Shown here: in pieces, positions 1 through 9,349 of the stretch | Layout: each line of letters starts with the position of its first letter | How positions within the stretch are numbered: the first letter of the stretch is position 1 | Source: Dentipellis sp. KUC8613 | Lineage: Eukaryota; Basidiomycota; Agaricomycetes; Russulales; Hericiaceae | Direction: 5' to 3' | DNA: 21,641 nt | Assembly: GCA_002286715.1 (NCBI GenBank) | Contig: NSJX01000018.1 | Location: 234,331 to 255,971 of the forward strand | Notes under the pieces: generated by a model | What the model was told of the DNA's origin: nothing | What the model saw: the letters and a program-made list of their open reading frames with translations, nothing else | Databases searched by the model: none | Translations under genes and position numbers: made by a program

Positions 1-11
1 TAGGCTTTACA

Positions 12-41
12 GGTGCAGAGGACTAGTCTGTCCTCTGCACC
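12..41. repeat. Perfect 12-bp-arm hairpin
   Basis: The arms at 12-23 and 30-41 are perfect reverse complements around a 6-nt loop. The same GGTGC/GCACC word recurs in alternating orientation at 52-56 and 61-65. As a result 37-42/51-56 and 52-56/61-65 can form further, mutually exclusive hairpins. The role is unknown; a transposon end, a MITE or a transcribed structured RNA are all possible. Confidence 0.7.
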
Positions 42-70
42 ATTTCTTCTTGGTGCCCCCGCACCTTGCT

Positions 71-126
71 TATTGAGTGACATGGCAGCGACTTGTCGCC
101 CTGGAGCGACAAGTCGTGTATTGAGT
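71..126. repeat. 11-bp-arm hairpin flanked by 8-bp direct repeats (MITE-like footprint)
   Basis: The arms at 89-99 and 106-116 are perfect reverse complements with a 6-nt loop. The direct repeat TATTGAGT occurs at 71-78 and 119-126 and brackets a 40-bp segment that contains the hairpin. This looks like a tiny insertion with an 8-bp target duplication, close to the 8-10 bp expected for Mutator-type elements. The segment is far shorter than typical MITEs, so this reading is tentative. Confidence 0.4.
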
Positions 127-190
127 AAGAGGCTCCGGAGGCGTGAGAAAGTTTAAGTTTCCGCCCGTTTCACTCCCGCGCGCGGAACGG

Positions 191-235
191 AACAACAGTG
201 TTGTTTGAGATACCATTTATGGTAACTCAAACAAC
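191..235. repeat. Overlapping palindromes (15-bp stem hairpin)
   Basis: Positions 200-209 pair with 226-235, and 211-215 pair with 220-224. This leaves one A/A mismatch and a TTTA loop. A second palindrome, 191-197 against 199-205, overlaps the first arm. Together with the hairpins further left, this makes the first 240 bases unusually rich in inverted repeats. Function is unknown. Confidence 0.65.
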
Positions 236-440
236 TAAACCTCCTGGCTACACAAACGAAACACAAAATTTAAGAGAGCTGGGCTTGCTTCTGGCAGATA
301 TAACTCACCTTCTATCAATCTATAACCAACTGTGTAGTTCAAATAATCGAGGACGTACGACTTTTGGAAAGTTCCACGGGGTCTGCGCGGATGGAGTCCA
401 CGCGCGCATACTGCTGCCCAATTGGGATTACCCGCTGTGA
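219..440 (+). CDS. Short ORF of uncertain reality
   Basis: An open frame of about 73 codons begins at the ATG in the loop side of the palindrome and ends at 440. It contains no domain that I recognise. The sequence upstream is hairpin-rich and the sequence downstream (441-1100) is non-coding by eye. It could be a leftover exon or chance. I give it low weight and list it only because no other gene explains this stretch. Confidence 0.15.
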   Translation: MVTQTTKPPGYTNETQNLRELGLLLADITHLLSIYNQLCSSNNRGRTTFGKFHGVCADGVHARILLPNWDYPL

Positions 441-1111
441 CAGGGGTGACACCCTAACCCTAAGTCACGAAGGTCGGCATGGCCGGCACGGCCGTTTGTT
501 TGTCCCATTGGTAATGCGATAGCCACGTGGTATCCCTTCGACTTTTGTAATGTCATTGATTCTCAACTGATCTCGCTGTAGCATCTATCAGCATGCAACT
601 GATGTCTGCAAGGCCGTGTTGCATCGAAGAACAAGAGGTCGTAATGCACCTGCATACTAACTCTGCGTTGCTTTCTTTGACTTACTGGACGTCTTCCAAC
701 ACACTGCTTGTCGTCAATATGAATAGGCTAATTGATTCTTTCTGCAGTATGTGCAATCAATTCCCTTTTTTTCTTCTGATGCTCTGCAATAGATGTGGTC
801 TCTTGTCACAGTGCACAAGACTACAGAAGTTGTCAGAATTTTTTTTCCTGAAGCAGGCATCTTTGACGCATCATGCATTGCTGCAGATTGCACGAATTTT
901 TTCTCCCTGACAGTGCACTTCGTGTCGATTGCAGGGTGCAAATTGTTCGCTCAGTGCGAGGGGTGCGGGGGGCGTTCGGGCAGTTCAGGCCCCCCCGGCT
1001 ACCGGACTGGTGAGGATAGCCCAGAATCGTGCATCTTGCCCGTATGTGTGTGCACGATGCTGCCTAACTCTCAGCAGCCCGGTAGGCACACCGCTTCACC
1101 AACAAAGCTGG
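441..1111. other. Leader region before the transposase, no supported gene
   Basis: No gene is supported here. It contains a telomere-like ACCCTAACCCTAA at 452-464, a GC-rich palindromic patch around 475-500, and T-rich tracts at 837-848 and 893-903 set in similar contexts. Open frames across 593-910 have no recognisable domain. The stretch probably holds the promoter and 5' end of the transposase gene. Confidence 0.4.
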
Positions 1112-4100
1112 ATGGTGTCGGCTATGACAGTCCAACTCGTCAAAGAGAATGGGACGGAAGGCGTGCCGATGTTAAGGTCAGAGACATCCTATCGCGAACA
1201 ATCAGCATCTGAGGACTTGCAGGTTCCGATCCAACGCCTTTGGTGCTCATCCGACCAGACTGCTGCCATCCAGGACATTTATAACAGTTGTTCTGAGTTT
1301 TGCAAAGCTTACAGCGAGGCACCGGTATATCAGAAAGATGCAAAGGCTCTCCTTGAAGACCATGGTCTGACCATCACAGATCGAGCCCAGCTGGAAAGCC
1401 GGTGGACGATGGTATGGAACCAAGTTTGGGCCAATTGTGCTCGATGACGTGTTCTGGTCCAATGGTATTTGTTGTCACATTTCTTTCCGATTACTTCTCA
1501 CCCTAAGGACGTCAAGCACGTGTGGTTACAACACTGCCATTCGTCAGTCGCAGCGCAAAGACAAATCCGATAGGGATGCCGAAACTCCTGTCATTCATCG
1601 CTCGCCGTATGACTACACTGGCTGTCTGGCTCATGCAGACATCACATATGACGTTGTCACCGGTGCAATCTTACGCGTGGCGGGTGTCCTGGATCACAAT
1701 GAAGACTGTAAAAAGGCGACCATGAAACACTTGCCCGCCATTCCTATCCATGAGCATGTCGTCGAGGTGGCCCTGCTGCAGCTTTGGGATGGTGCAAGGT
1801 ACGTCACCTTGGCCTGATTTTGCTTTTGCTAGCATTCAAGCGGAATCTCTAGTGTCTCTGCAATCCAGTCACAAAATTTGGAGATGCATGCTAAGTGCGC
1901 CTACCGCGGCCAGAATCAGCTGCCCGGACAGCCTGTCAACCATCGTTATCAGCTCCTTCCAAGCGACTTCAGTGGGCTCTACAGGCGGCACCACAAGTTG
2001 AACGGAATTGATGTAACCAAGGAGCCCCAGTACAACGTCGATGACTGGCTGAATCCACAGAGTCCTTCCTACAAACCCATCATTGCCGATGCTGTCTTTC
2101 ATTACCACCAACGGGCAGAGGCCCACAAACACTTCCAGATATGTATTTCTACTCCTGAAATGGAAGACGCGGCTTGGAAATTTGTACACGAGAAGCAGCT
2201 GATACTAGATGGCACATTCGGGCTATCTTCCTCTCGACTTCTACTCTGGATTGCAATGGGTGTGGACTCTGAGAGAAAGGGAGTACCGGTGGCTTTCTTC
2301 TTATTTTCAGCACCCACGGGCAACAAGGCGTCTCACGCTGGATACGACACGCAGATTCTAGCCGAGCTGTTGGGAGCGTGGAAGAAATGCATGTCAAGTC
2401 AGCCCGCCGCCGAAGGTCGAGTGTTCACGCCTGCGACTGCCATCACTGATACCGACATTAAAGAGCGAGGTGTGCTGCTTCAAACATGGCCTAAGATTCT
2501 ACTATTGCTATGCAAGTTCCATCTTCGCCAGTGCTGGACCAATAGACGAGCAACATTGCTGGGAAAGGATGAACCTGGAAAGGAATCTGGCTTTGCCAAG
2601 AAACAAATATTGGATGGATTGAAGACCCTAGAAGTCGGGTAAGAGATGTGTAATCTGCATTGCAAAATACTACTTGACCCGGTCTTGCCTCCAGGCTCAT
2701 AGATAGCACAGACTTCAAGTCGGCTCTGAAACTCATTGAGGCTGAACAGCAGCACCTGATATTGCTATCGGAGAAGTCGCCCTCCAATAAGAAACTCGTA
2801 GATGCCGGGCTGGCCTTTATCGAGTACCTGCAGTCCTACTGGATGTCCGAAGACCTCTGGCGCAGCTGGTCGCAATGGGGTCGCAACAAAGCCGCCAAGC
2901 ATCTCAACGTACCCGTCGAGGGAGTCCTCCCTACTACAAACCATCTCGAGTCCTTCAATGGACTTTTAAAATCGAAGCATATCCGCCAGCTGCAGCATTC
3001 AAAACACCGACTTTGGTTTGATGTACTTATCCTGCATCTTTGTGTTTATATCATCCCTCGAATTTTTGCAACCCTTTGCCTGCGGCAGCAACTCGATGAG
3101 TGGAAGCACTCACGATTCATGAAGGTGTCCGGAGGCGAAGATTTGGTAGCCGCCGCTGCTGCTGCCAATGGTACCTCTCGGCAAAGGCAGCCTCCTCTCA
3201 AAGTAATGGCTTGGTTTGAGCCAGACACCACTCGTGACCAACGCGTGGCACAGCTTCTCCATGTGTTATGCCTAGTCCCCATCTCTGGCTGTCGAGACTA
3301 TGAGCTAAGGGCGACTTGCGCAACGTCGAGTGCTGTTGACCTGGAGGACCCCAACTACCCTCGATACTGGCTGACTGTACATGGCGCGGGAAGCACAACT
3401 TGCACTTGTCCGGACTGGCTAAAGAGGGGTGGCACCTGCAAGCATTTGCGAGCATTCTGTCTGGTGATCGAAGGGTGGATGAGGGCAGGCCGTGTTCACG
3501 CCTTCTATCAGTTCCCAAGCACTCGGGAAGCGGCGGAAGAGCTCGACCTCAAGAATCAAGCTTGGTATGGACCGACTTACTGCTGTGCGGTGACACAGCT
3601 GCTGGTTGCAGCAACGTTTCCGGGAGGTTATCATAACCCACTGCCGCCACACATGCACCAGATCAACTACGCTGCCCAGACCATCCTCCTGCCTCCAAAC
3701 GTTAACTTGGCACCCTCTATCACAGCTGAAGACGAACTTCAGAGGCTTGTAGAAGGAGGCCTCTCTGCAGAGGGGCTGCTGCAAAATGAGTCAATAACTG
3801 AACAGGACAGAGCATCAGAGCCGCGCAAAGAGCTTCAATCTGCAAGGGATCTTCAGCTTGTCTGTTTGGCTTCTTCAATGTATCAGCTTGCACTCACCAA
3901 TTTTGCAGATCCCTCCTACCGTTGTGCACGATCCACAGTCCCAAAATAACCGCGCCATCGCATTTCAGGTGCAGCAGCGTGTGGTACATGACGTGAAGCA
4001 GCTTCTACCTAAACTGCATGGGTTAGCTAGCGTCTTAGTCGACGTACCCACGCTGATCCCAAATGACGACCTTTGGGAATTCCAAGACGTGGTGGAAAAG

Positions 4101-4352
4101 CTTCAGACTCAAATCCAAAGCTGTCTACTCACTAACGAGGTGCATCGACCGACTTCAGGAGATATGCCGGGTACCCGTGCGCCCGTCGCGGGGAGTCTGG
4201 ATCACTCGAAGACATTGCCGAGTGATCAGGTGCACTCGAGAATCCCAAGGACGCCCGAGCAGGGAAGGGAAGGGAGGGTCTCCAGAAAACGGCTGCTTGC
4301 ACCGTCTCCGGAGCGGAGGCAGGTCCGAAAAAAATCGCATGCAGTTCTGTAG
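1112..4352 (+). CDS. Mutator-like (MULE) transposase with SWIM zinc finger, N-terminal part frameshifted
   Basis: This is a DNA transposase of the basidiomycete SWIM/MULE type, which cuts and joins transposon ends. The DDE residues are visible: Asp in LDGTFG (codon 2208), Asp in ITDTD (2448) and Glu in NHLESFNG (2948). A CKFHLRQCW motif (CxxH) follows the second Asp. A SWIM finger, CxC...CxH, lies at 3401-3445. Introns with good signals are 1799-1852 (GTACGT/CTCTAG), 2639-2694 (GTAAGA/CCTCCAG) and 3860-3908 (GTCTGT/TTGCAG), and splicing them keeps the conserved frame. The model gives about 1,026 codons, near the family length. The start is uncertain: ATG 1124 is an alternative, with G at -3. 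The conserved N-terminal reading moves to another frame near 1410-1420 without splice sites, and again twice within about 1465-1530. The total model is one nucleotide out of frame. The copy is therefore probably inactive or recently broken, although the catalytic core is intact. Confidence 0.8.
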
Positions 4353-4584
4353 AATAAGCCATGTAAAATTCCCACTAGCACCAAAAGGATGCTGCCCCCA
4401 TGGCTGTCGGGAGTGTCCGGAATGTTGAGCACAAATGTTATTATTGCGGGCTAAATGTACGGTTGAAAGAAACCAGCCTTGATATTACGAGCACGAGGGT
4501 AATAGCATACGTAGAGGGGGGAAATGACAGTAGATGAGTATGGCTGTAAGTCATTCAGTTATCAAATAGGGGCCAATCCCCCGA

Positions 4585-6557
4585 CTACGCATCCATAATC
4601 ATCCATTTTCCTTGGACGTGTTCCGAGACGGGCTTGACCCACTTGAATCCGGCTGCAGGGGGCTCACAGACAATGACGTACGTACAGGGGACTAGGTTGG
4701 AGTCCTCGGGATCCTTCTCGCCTGCATCTGTAGCGTGGCACTGCAGCTTCTGTCTGGCCTCGTGCTTGGCCTTCCTTCGGTCCCGGTGCTTCGACTTTTT
4801 GATACTGGCCTCCTGGGGTTGGACAGCATCTACCTCAAGTGAACCCTCAGCCGCCCCTCGCTCCTTCCGACCCCTGCATGTGACGGTGATTGGCTGGATG
4901 GTGTTAAGATTTGGCTTACCAAAGTCCCACTGTTGCAGACAAAGGCACTCTGGGCACTGGTCAGGAATGTAAACGCCCCATGGCTGGATTGACCCGGAAT
5001 GCCACTGATATTTCGTGGCTGAGACCGACAGCTCCCATGGTTCCATTGAAGAATTCTGGTCTGCGATTGACCCGGCAGGGTCAGCCGGTTGAATACCCGG
5101 CTCTCTGACACACGGCGGGTTGGGACCACTGTATCGGAGGTGGATGACGCCAGTATGTCGCCCAAATTTGGGCGGGATCTCGGACAGGATTGACGGCAGG
5201 ACATTGACGAGGGGATATCCGTGAATAAAGTGTTTCTGCATCAGCTGCAGAAGGAAGGGCTTCACGTGATCCGGCTGCAGTCGAGGGGCGGTGAAGGTGA
5301 GGACATTCGCGAAATTATACCTAAGTGCCCCAACGTCACATGCAAATTAGACCCGGTGGACCAGACCACCCTAAAGATCGATGCACTTGTGAATCATTCT
5401 CTTCAGCTCGCTCAACGACTGCGGGATAGACACGAAAGCCCCGCACACCATGAAGAGGTGTGTGGTGTCGAATGTTGCCAGCACATCGAGGAGCACTGGC
5501 GGAAAAACAGATTCGAAGAACTGGATCAAATAGGACATGCATGAGCACGAGGTTATCACAGTACCGATTGAGAAGCGCATGTCGGCATGGCAAAGGGAGC
5601 CTGCGGGTTCCCGGAATAAGTCCCCTCGGTTCTCGTCGCTGTGTGTGGACACCATTACGAGGGCGCGGGTCTTGGCCTGCAGATAGGGCCTAAGCCAGCT
5701 CAGAAATTAGCTGTCGTGGCACTTGTCTGGAACGCGGTTCACTTACTCCATGGCCTTCAAGGCCTTGACCAAACCTTTGACACAACCGGCATAAGCCTTC
5801 CGCCCTGCACTATTCCCCAGGTTGAAATTGATGTCCCTCACAACAATCCGGCATTTCAGCCTATTGTGCTTGAAGTATGGTGTTACAATAGACGATATGA
5901 AGTCTGTGGATGTCGTAAAGCACGTTGACAGATGAAGGTGGAGAATGACAAGTGGTGCCATTACCACACGCTGCAAGGCGATTAGGGTCGGCTGACCGGC
6001 CAGATGCACAGAGGTTGACTGTACGGGCTTTCCCCGAGTAGTACGGCCGTCAGCGTCCACAAGACATTTGTAAAAGCCCTGCAGGGGACGGCCTTGTGTT
6101 AGCTATAAGCCAACGGAATTCGAAACACGAGACGCACCACGTATGGTTTGGGCTGTCGGCCTTGCTCCTCCTCAATGTGGCACTGAAAGCAAAAATAATA
6201 TACAGATGCCAGCTCTTCGTCAGATAGGTTGAACTTGATGCAGTCGCGACAGTGGACTCGTCTGCAGCAGTCGCATTCTATCAGAGTGACGCCTCCGTCG
6301 TTGCACCGATTGCAGTACTGTTAGACAATGACATTGAGCCAGCACAGTACATATAAGCATAAGAAAGCATTTACATCGGCGTCTGGATTGTCCTTAGAGG
6401 CAGGAGTCCTGGAACTGTCGGTGACCTCGCCGTTGTCCAAGCAAACTTGTTTGATTTTCTTGGCCAAACTGGCGCTGTTGTCAGTCCAATCACCAAGTTG
6501 CTTCCGAGGAGCAACACCAGACGTTGTCTTCTTGGACTTGGCAGTGGTACGAGCCAT
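4585..6557 (-). CDS. PHD/ADD-like zinc-finger protein with possible caspase/CHAT-like core
   Basis: The five-exon model is 6557-6375, 6317-6138, 6078-5747, 5689-5387 and 5320-4585, with introns of 57-66 bp. All junctions are GT-AG and all phases agree, giving 577 aa ending in TAG. Residues 63-108 form a Cys/His cluster (CNRC, then ECDCC, then HCRDC, then CFQCH) whose spacing resembles the ATRX-type ADD or PHD finger. Such fingers read histone tails. Further on come STHSDENRGD (His248) and LFMVCGAFV (Cys314), an H...CG arrangement like caspase or CHAT proteases; this is inference only. A GRHTGVIHL segment and a Cys-rich QPWG..IPDQCPEC segment follow, then a lysine/arginine-rich stretch that could be a nuclear signal. 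I recognise the overall plan as a multicopy uncharacterised basidiomycete family. It converges with the transposase across 232 bp and has the 192-bp minisatellite upstream. Confidence 0.75.
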
Positions 6558-6740
6558 TGAGGACAAAAGTTGGTATCACAGTACGCGGCGTACTGGGGTC
6601 AGTAGATGCGCAGCGAAACGTGCGACGACACGGTCACGTGCACGAGTTCAACGCGACCAAACAACAGCAAGCACGCCGGCCACATCAGTGCATTCATCGT
6701 GGTTTCCCTCTGGTCTCTCTCCTCCTTCTTCTTCACTCTC

Positions 6741-7566
6741 GAGGACTCGGACTCAACGGAGTGCACCAGCACTCGCGGCGTCGGCGGTTGGCCTCTTGGG
6801 CTTTGACCACCTCGCCGGGCGTCAGTGGCGGACCCATCAGGGCTTTGCAACGGCACTTGTTGTTTAACCAGCCTCACTCAGGCTCTTTCAGCTTACGGAT
6901 GCTTCCTCTTTCCTCTGGCCGACGCGGATTTGAGGACTTGGACTCAGCAGAGTGCATCAGCACTCGCGGCGTCGGCGGTCGGCCTCTCGGGCTTTGACCA
7001 CCTTGCCAGGCGTCAGTGGCGGACCCATCAGGGCTTTGCAACGGTGCTTGTTGTTTAACCAGCCTCACTCGGGCTCTTTCAGCTTGCAGACACCACCTCT
7101 TTCCTCCGGTCGACGCGGGCCTTCAGGACTTGGACTCAACGGAGTGCATCAGCACTCGCAGCGTCGGCAGTCGGCCTCTTGGGCTTTGACCACCTCGCCG
7201 GGCATCAGTGGCGGACCCATCAGGGCTTTGCAACGGTGCTCGTTGTTTAACCAGCCTCACTCGGGCTCTTTCAGCTTACGGACGCCTCCTCTTTCCTCTG
7301 GCCGACACGGATTTGAGGACTTGGACTCAACAGAGTGCATCAGCACTCGCAGCGTCGGCAGTCGGCCTCTCGGGCTTTGACCACCTCGCCAGGCGTCAGT
7401 GGCGGACCCATCAGGGCTTCGCAACGGCGCTCGTTGTTTAACCAGCCTCACTCGGGCTCTTTCAGCTTGCGGACACCACCTCTTTCCTCTGGTCGACGCG
7501 GGTGTTCAGGACTTGGACTCAACGAAGTGCATCAGCACTCGCAGCGTCGGCGGTCGGCCTCTCGTG
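6741..7566. repeat. Minisatellite of about 192 bp, four full copies plus a partial one
   Basis: Copies begin at about 6741, 6934, 7126, 7317 and 7509, with periods of 193, 192, 191 and 192 bp. The fifth is cut off after about 57 bp. Each unit starts with GGACT(C/T)GGACTCA and contains a GTTTAACCAGCCTCACTC block. By eye the copies are highly similar, so the expansion looks recent. Long open frames cross it on both strands but carry stops at the same place in each unit, so I treat it as non-coding. It lies 184 bp upstream of the start of the PHD-like gene and could affect its promoter. Confidence 0.85.
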
Positions 7567-7653
7567 CACCTGAAGTCGACTGCGAGTTTTGTGACACGGT
7601 CAGCATTTCTTGTCGTGTTATGTGTTGCACAGCGAGCTGATATGTGGGTCTAG

Positions 7654-7923
7654 ATGCATGGGGTTCTGTTGCAATATCTGGAACTGTTGAACACGCCGGC
7701 TGTGATACCATCATCGGAGTATGCAGAGAAAGTCATGCCGTTGCTCGCCGACCTTGGCGAATTGTACGGTATTGGTGCTCCCATCTGCATGCAAATAATG
7801 CGACCCATATGCCACTCTACCCTCCTGGTGCGTCTCTGGCCATGCATTAGCGTCGGAAGTCTGCCCGCAAGGCTCCCTCCTAAGGGGAGCAATAAACAAA
7901 GAGTAGATACTGGCTGTATGTAG
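7654..7923 (+). pseudogene. Gene fragment, possibly from a conserved host protein
   Basis: The first 50 or so codons read like a conserved helical domain, with pieces such as PAVIPSSEYAEKVMPLLADL and GAPICMQIMRP. After about codon 55 the sequence turns into non-conserved material and stops. No continuing exon is obvious downstream. From memory the fragment recalls the N-terminal region of a large RNA-processing factor of the THO2 type, but this is weak and I do not assign it. A captured host exon fragment (Pack-MULE style) is one explanation. Confidence 0.35.
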
Positions 7924-8111
7924 ATACAAGGAAGCAAGCCATGGATGGTGAAAACGGGACACGCGAGTAAGACATGAGCACGTTATGAATCAAGTAAGGT
8001 ATTACAAAAACAGGGAGGGCAATTGTGTGTCGTTATTCGAAAACAGAGGAAGCTCTAGACAGGGTGGATGAGCTACGAAGCGAGAGTGGGGTGGAGAGCC
8101 TCACTTGGCAT

Positions 8112-9032
8112 TCAGAACTGGCAGCTGTCCCACGGGGAGGCCCCTCTGTGCATATGCAGCATCCGGTTCTCGTCGTTTTCACCCCGATTGTCTGACTCCT
8201 GAATAGCGGCAGCCTGGGAAGAGACGGGGGAGAAGAGTGCTGGCAAGGTGATGGGGGAGCATGCATGGATCCCGGGTGTCCGACGTCCTCCACGGCTTCT
8301 TGAGCTGATGTGCGGAATGTGAGACTCGGTCTCCAACGGCACGAATGCTGCGGTGATGTCCTGCAGCGGCTCCCGCCTCAAGGTGGCTTCCAGCATGGCA
8401 AAGGGGGGTAGTGTAATCCTGTGACCCGCCATAGAGTTCAGTCGCGGTCGAGTAATCGGGATTCGACCAGACGAAGCCAGCTGAAGCGTGATCTCTGCCT
8501 CAAATTGGGCAAGGACAGATGGCTCGATCTCTACGTCTGGTCCCAGAAGCCAGTACAGCTGCTGCTCAATCTTGATCATTGCATGCGGGGTGAGCAGGTC
8601 CTGCGCGATAGTGCACCATTCGGTAATGGAATAACTTGCTGTGCAGATCATTTTTGTAGCAACCATGAGAGCAGGGATAAAAGCGAGGAGACTGTACATC
8701 CCCCGAGCTGGTGGCCACGTTGACTTGATGCACTGCAGGAAGTACAAGGCTGCAAACACGGTGCATGGGGGGAGTTGCGCACGCTGTAGTGCCTGTGCAA
8801 TGAAATGATCTGGACACGGAGGTGGAGGAGACGGTGTTGAGGTGTCCGGAGCGCCTTCCGCGACGTTGGCGAGGAAGTTCTGCCACAGGAAAGACAAGCA
8901 GAGCAGTGCAAGGATTTCGGCACGGGGGAGCTCGCGGAGGAATTCTCTGGACTGCTTCGAAGACTTAGCCCAACATACCAGAAAGAGACAATCGGCAACT
9001 TGCCTGCAGGACAGACTCTCGCAACTGCCCAT
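8112..9032 (-). CDS. Pho80/Pcl-type cyclin
   Basis: This is a single-exon gene of 306 codons. The region from about residue 70 to 180 matches the cyclin box. A leading helix near HFIAQALQRAQLPPCTVFAA is followed by a second helix (ALYFLQCIKSTWP). The FIPALMVATKMICTASYSITEW segment corresponds to the usual LAALMVASKxxxDxxYSNxxW core, and KIEQQLYWLLGPDVEI matches the 'E..L..L...V.I' helix that ends the first fold. Such cyclins bind and direct a Pho85-like cyclin-dependent kinase. The C-terminal 110 residues are low-complexity and probably disordered. The start is the first ATG after an in-frame TAG immediately upstream; a TCTTAG just before it could instead be a splice acceptor for an upstream exon. 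It is co-oriented with the other minus-strand genes. A substrate cannot be predicted. Confidence 0.7.
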   Translation of the reverse strand: MGSCESLSCRQVADCLFLVCWAKSSKQSREFLRELPRAEILALLCLSFLWQNFLANVAEGAPDTSTPSPPPPCPDHFIAQALQRAQLPPCTVFAALYFLQCIKSTWPPARGMYSLLAFIPALMVATKMICTASYSITEWCTIAQDLLTPHAMIKIEQQLYWLLGPDVEIEPSVLAQFEAEITLQLASSGRIPITRPRLNSMAGHRITLPPFAMLEATLRREPLQDITAAFVPLETESHIPHISSRSRGGRRTPGIHACSPITLPALFSPVSSQAAAIQESDNRGENDENRMLHMHRGASPWDSCQF

Positions 9033-9349
9033 CTAAGACGACGGTTGAAGAACTCTGAGAGGCGGCCATGGAGCGTACCAAGGGACTGTAGGAGGCTGGG
9101 GGATTTTTCTGGTGTTGGTGAGCGTTTGCTGCAGCAGAAAAGACAGGCATGACACGCACCAGGGGATAACCGCACCATGCAATGATCCGCCCATGACATG
9201 GGAATTCCGGTATTCCAAGGAAATGGACTTTCCTGTCCCTCCATTGACCCATGTGGCGCACCTGTCAAGGTCCAGCATTCTTCTTTTAAACCCGCTCGTC
9301 AGCGGAATCGACAGGATCCCCTCACCTTGTACTCCTCTCTCCCTCACCT
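9033..9349. promoter_or_regulatory. Putative divergent promoter between cyclin and small plus-strand gene
   Basis: The 317 bp separate the 5' ends of a minus-strand and a plus-strand gene. A TTCTTTTAAACCC run at about 9281-9293 is AT-rich and could serve as a TATA-like element for the plus-strand gene. No other motif was recognised. The assignment rests on position alone. Confidence 0.3.

Noticed and set aside
837..930. Pair of T-rich segments with similar flanks (GAATTTTTT...CCTGA)
   Set aside because: The similarity is short and low-complexity, with no period or flanking duplication to support an insertion.
3046..3784. Minus-strand open frames under the transposase
   Set aside because: They are antisense shadows of the DDE/SWIM coding exon.
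5533..5577. A fifth intron inside exon 4 of the PHD-like gene (GGTACTG...GATCCAG)
   Set aside because: Its 44-nt length would break the reading frame, while the unspliced frame is open and continues into the conserved Cys314 region.
6328..7640. Several plus- and minus-strand open frames across the 192-bp repeat
   Set aside because: They are produced by the repeat, carry a stop at the same place in each unit and have no domain.
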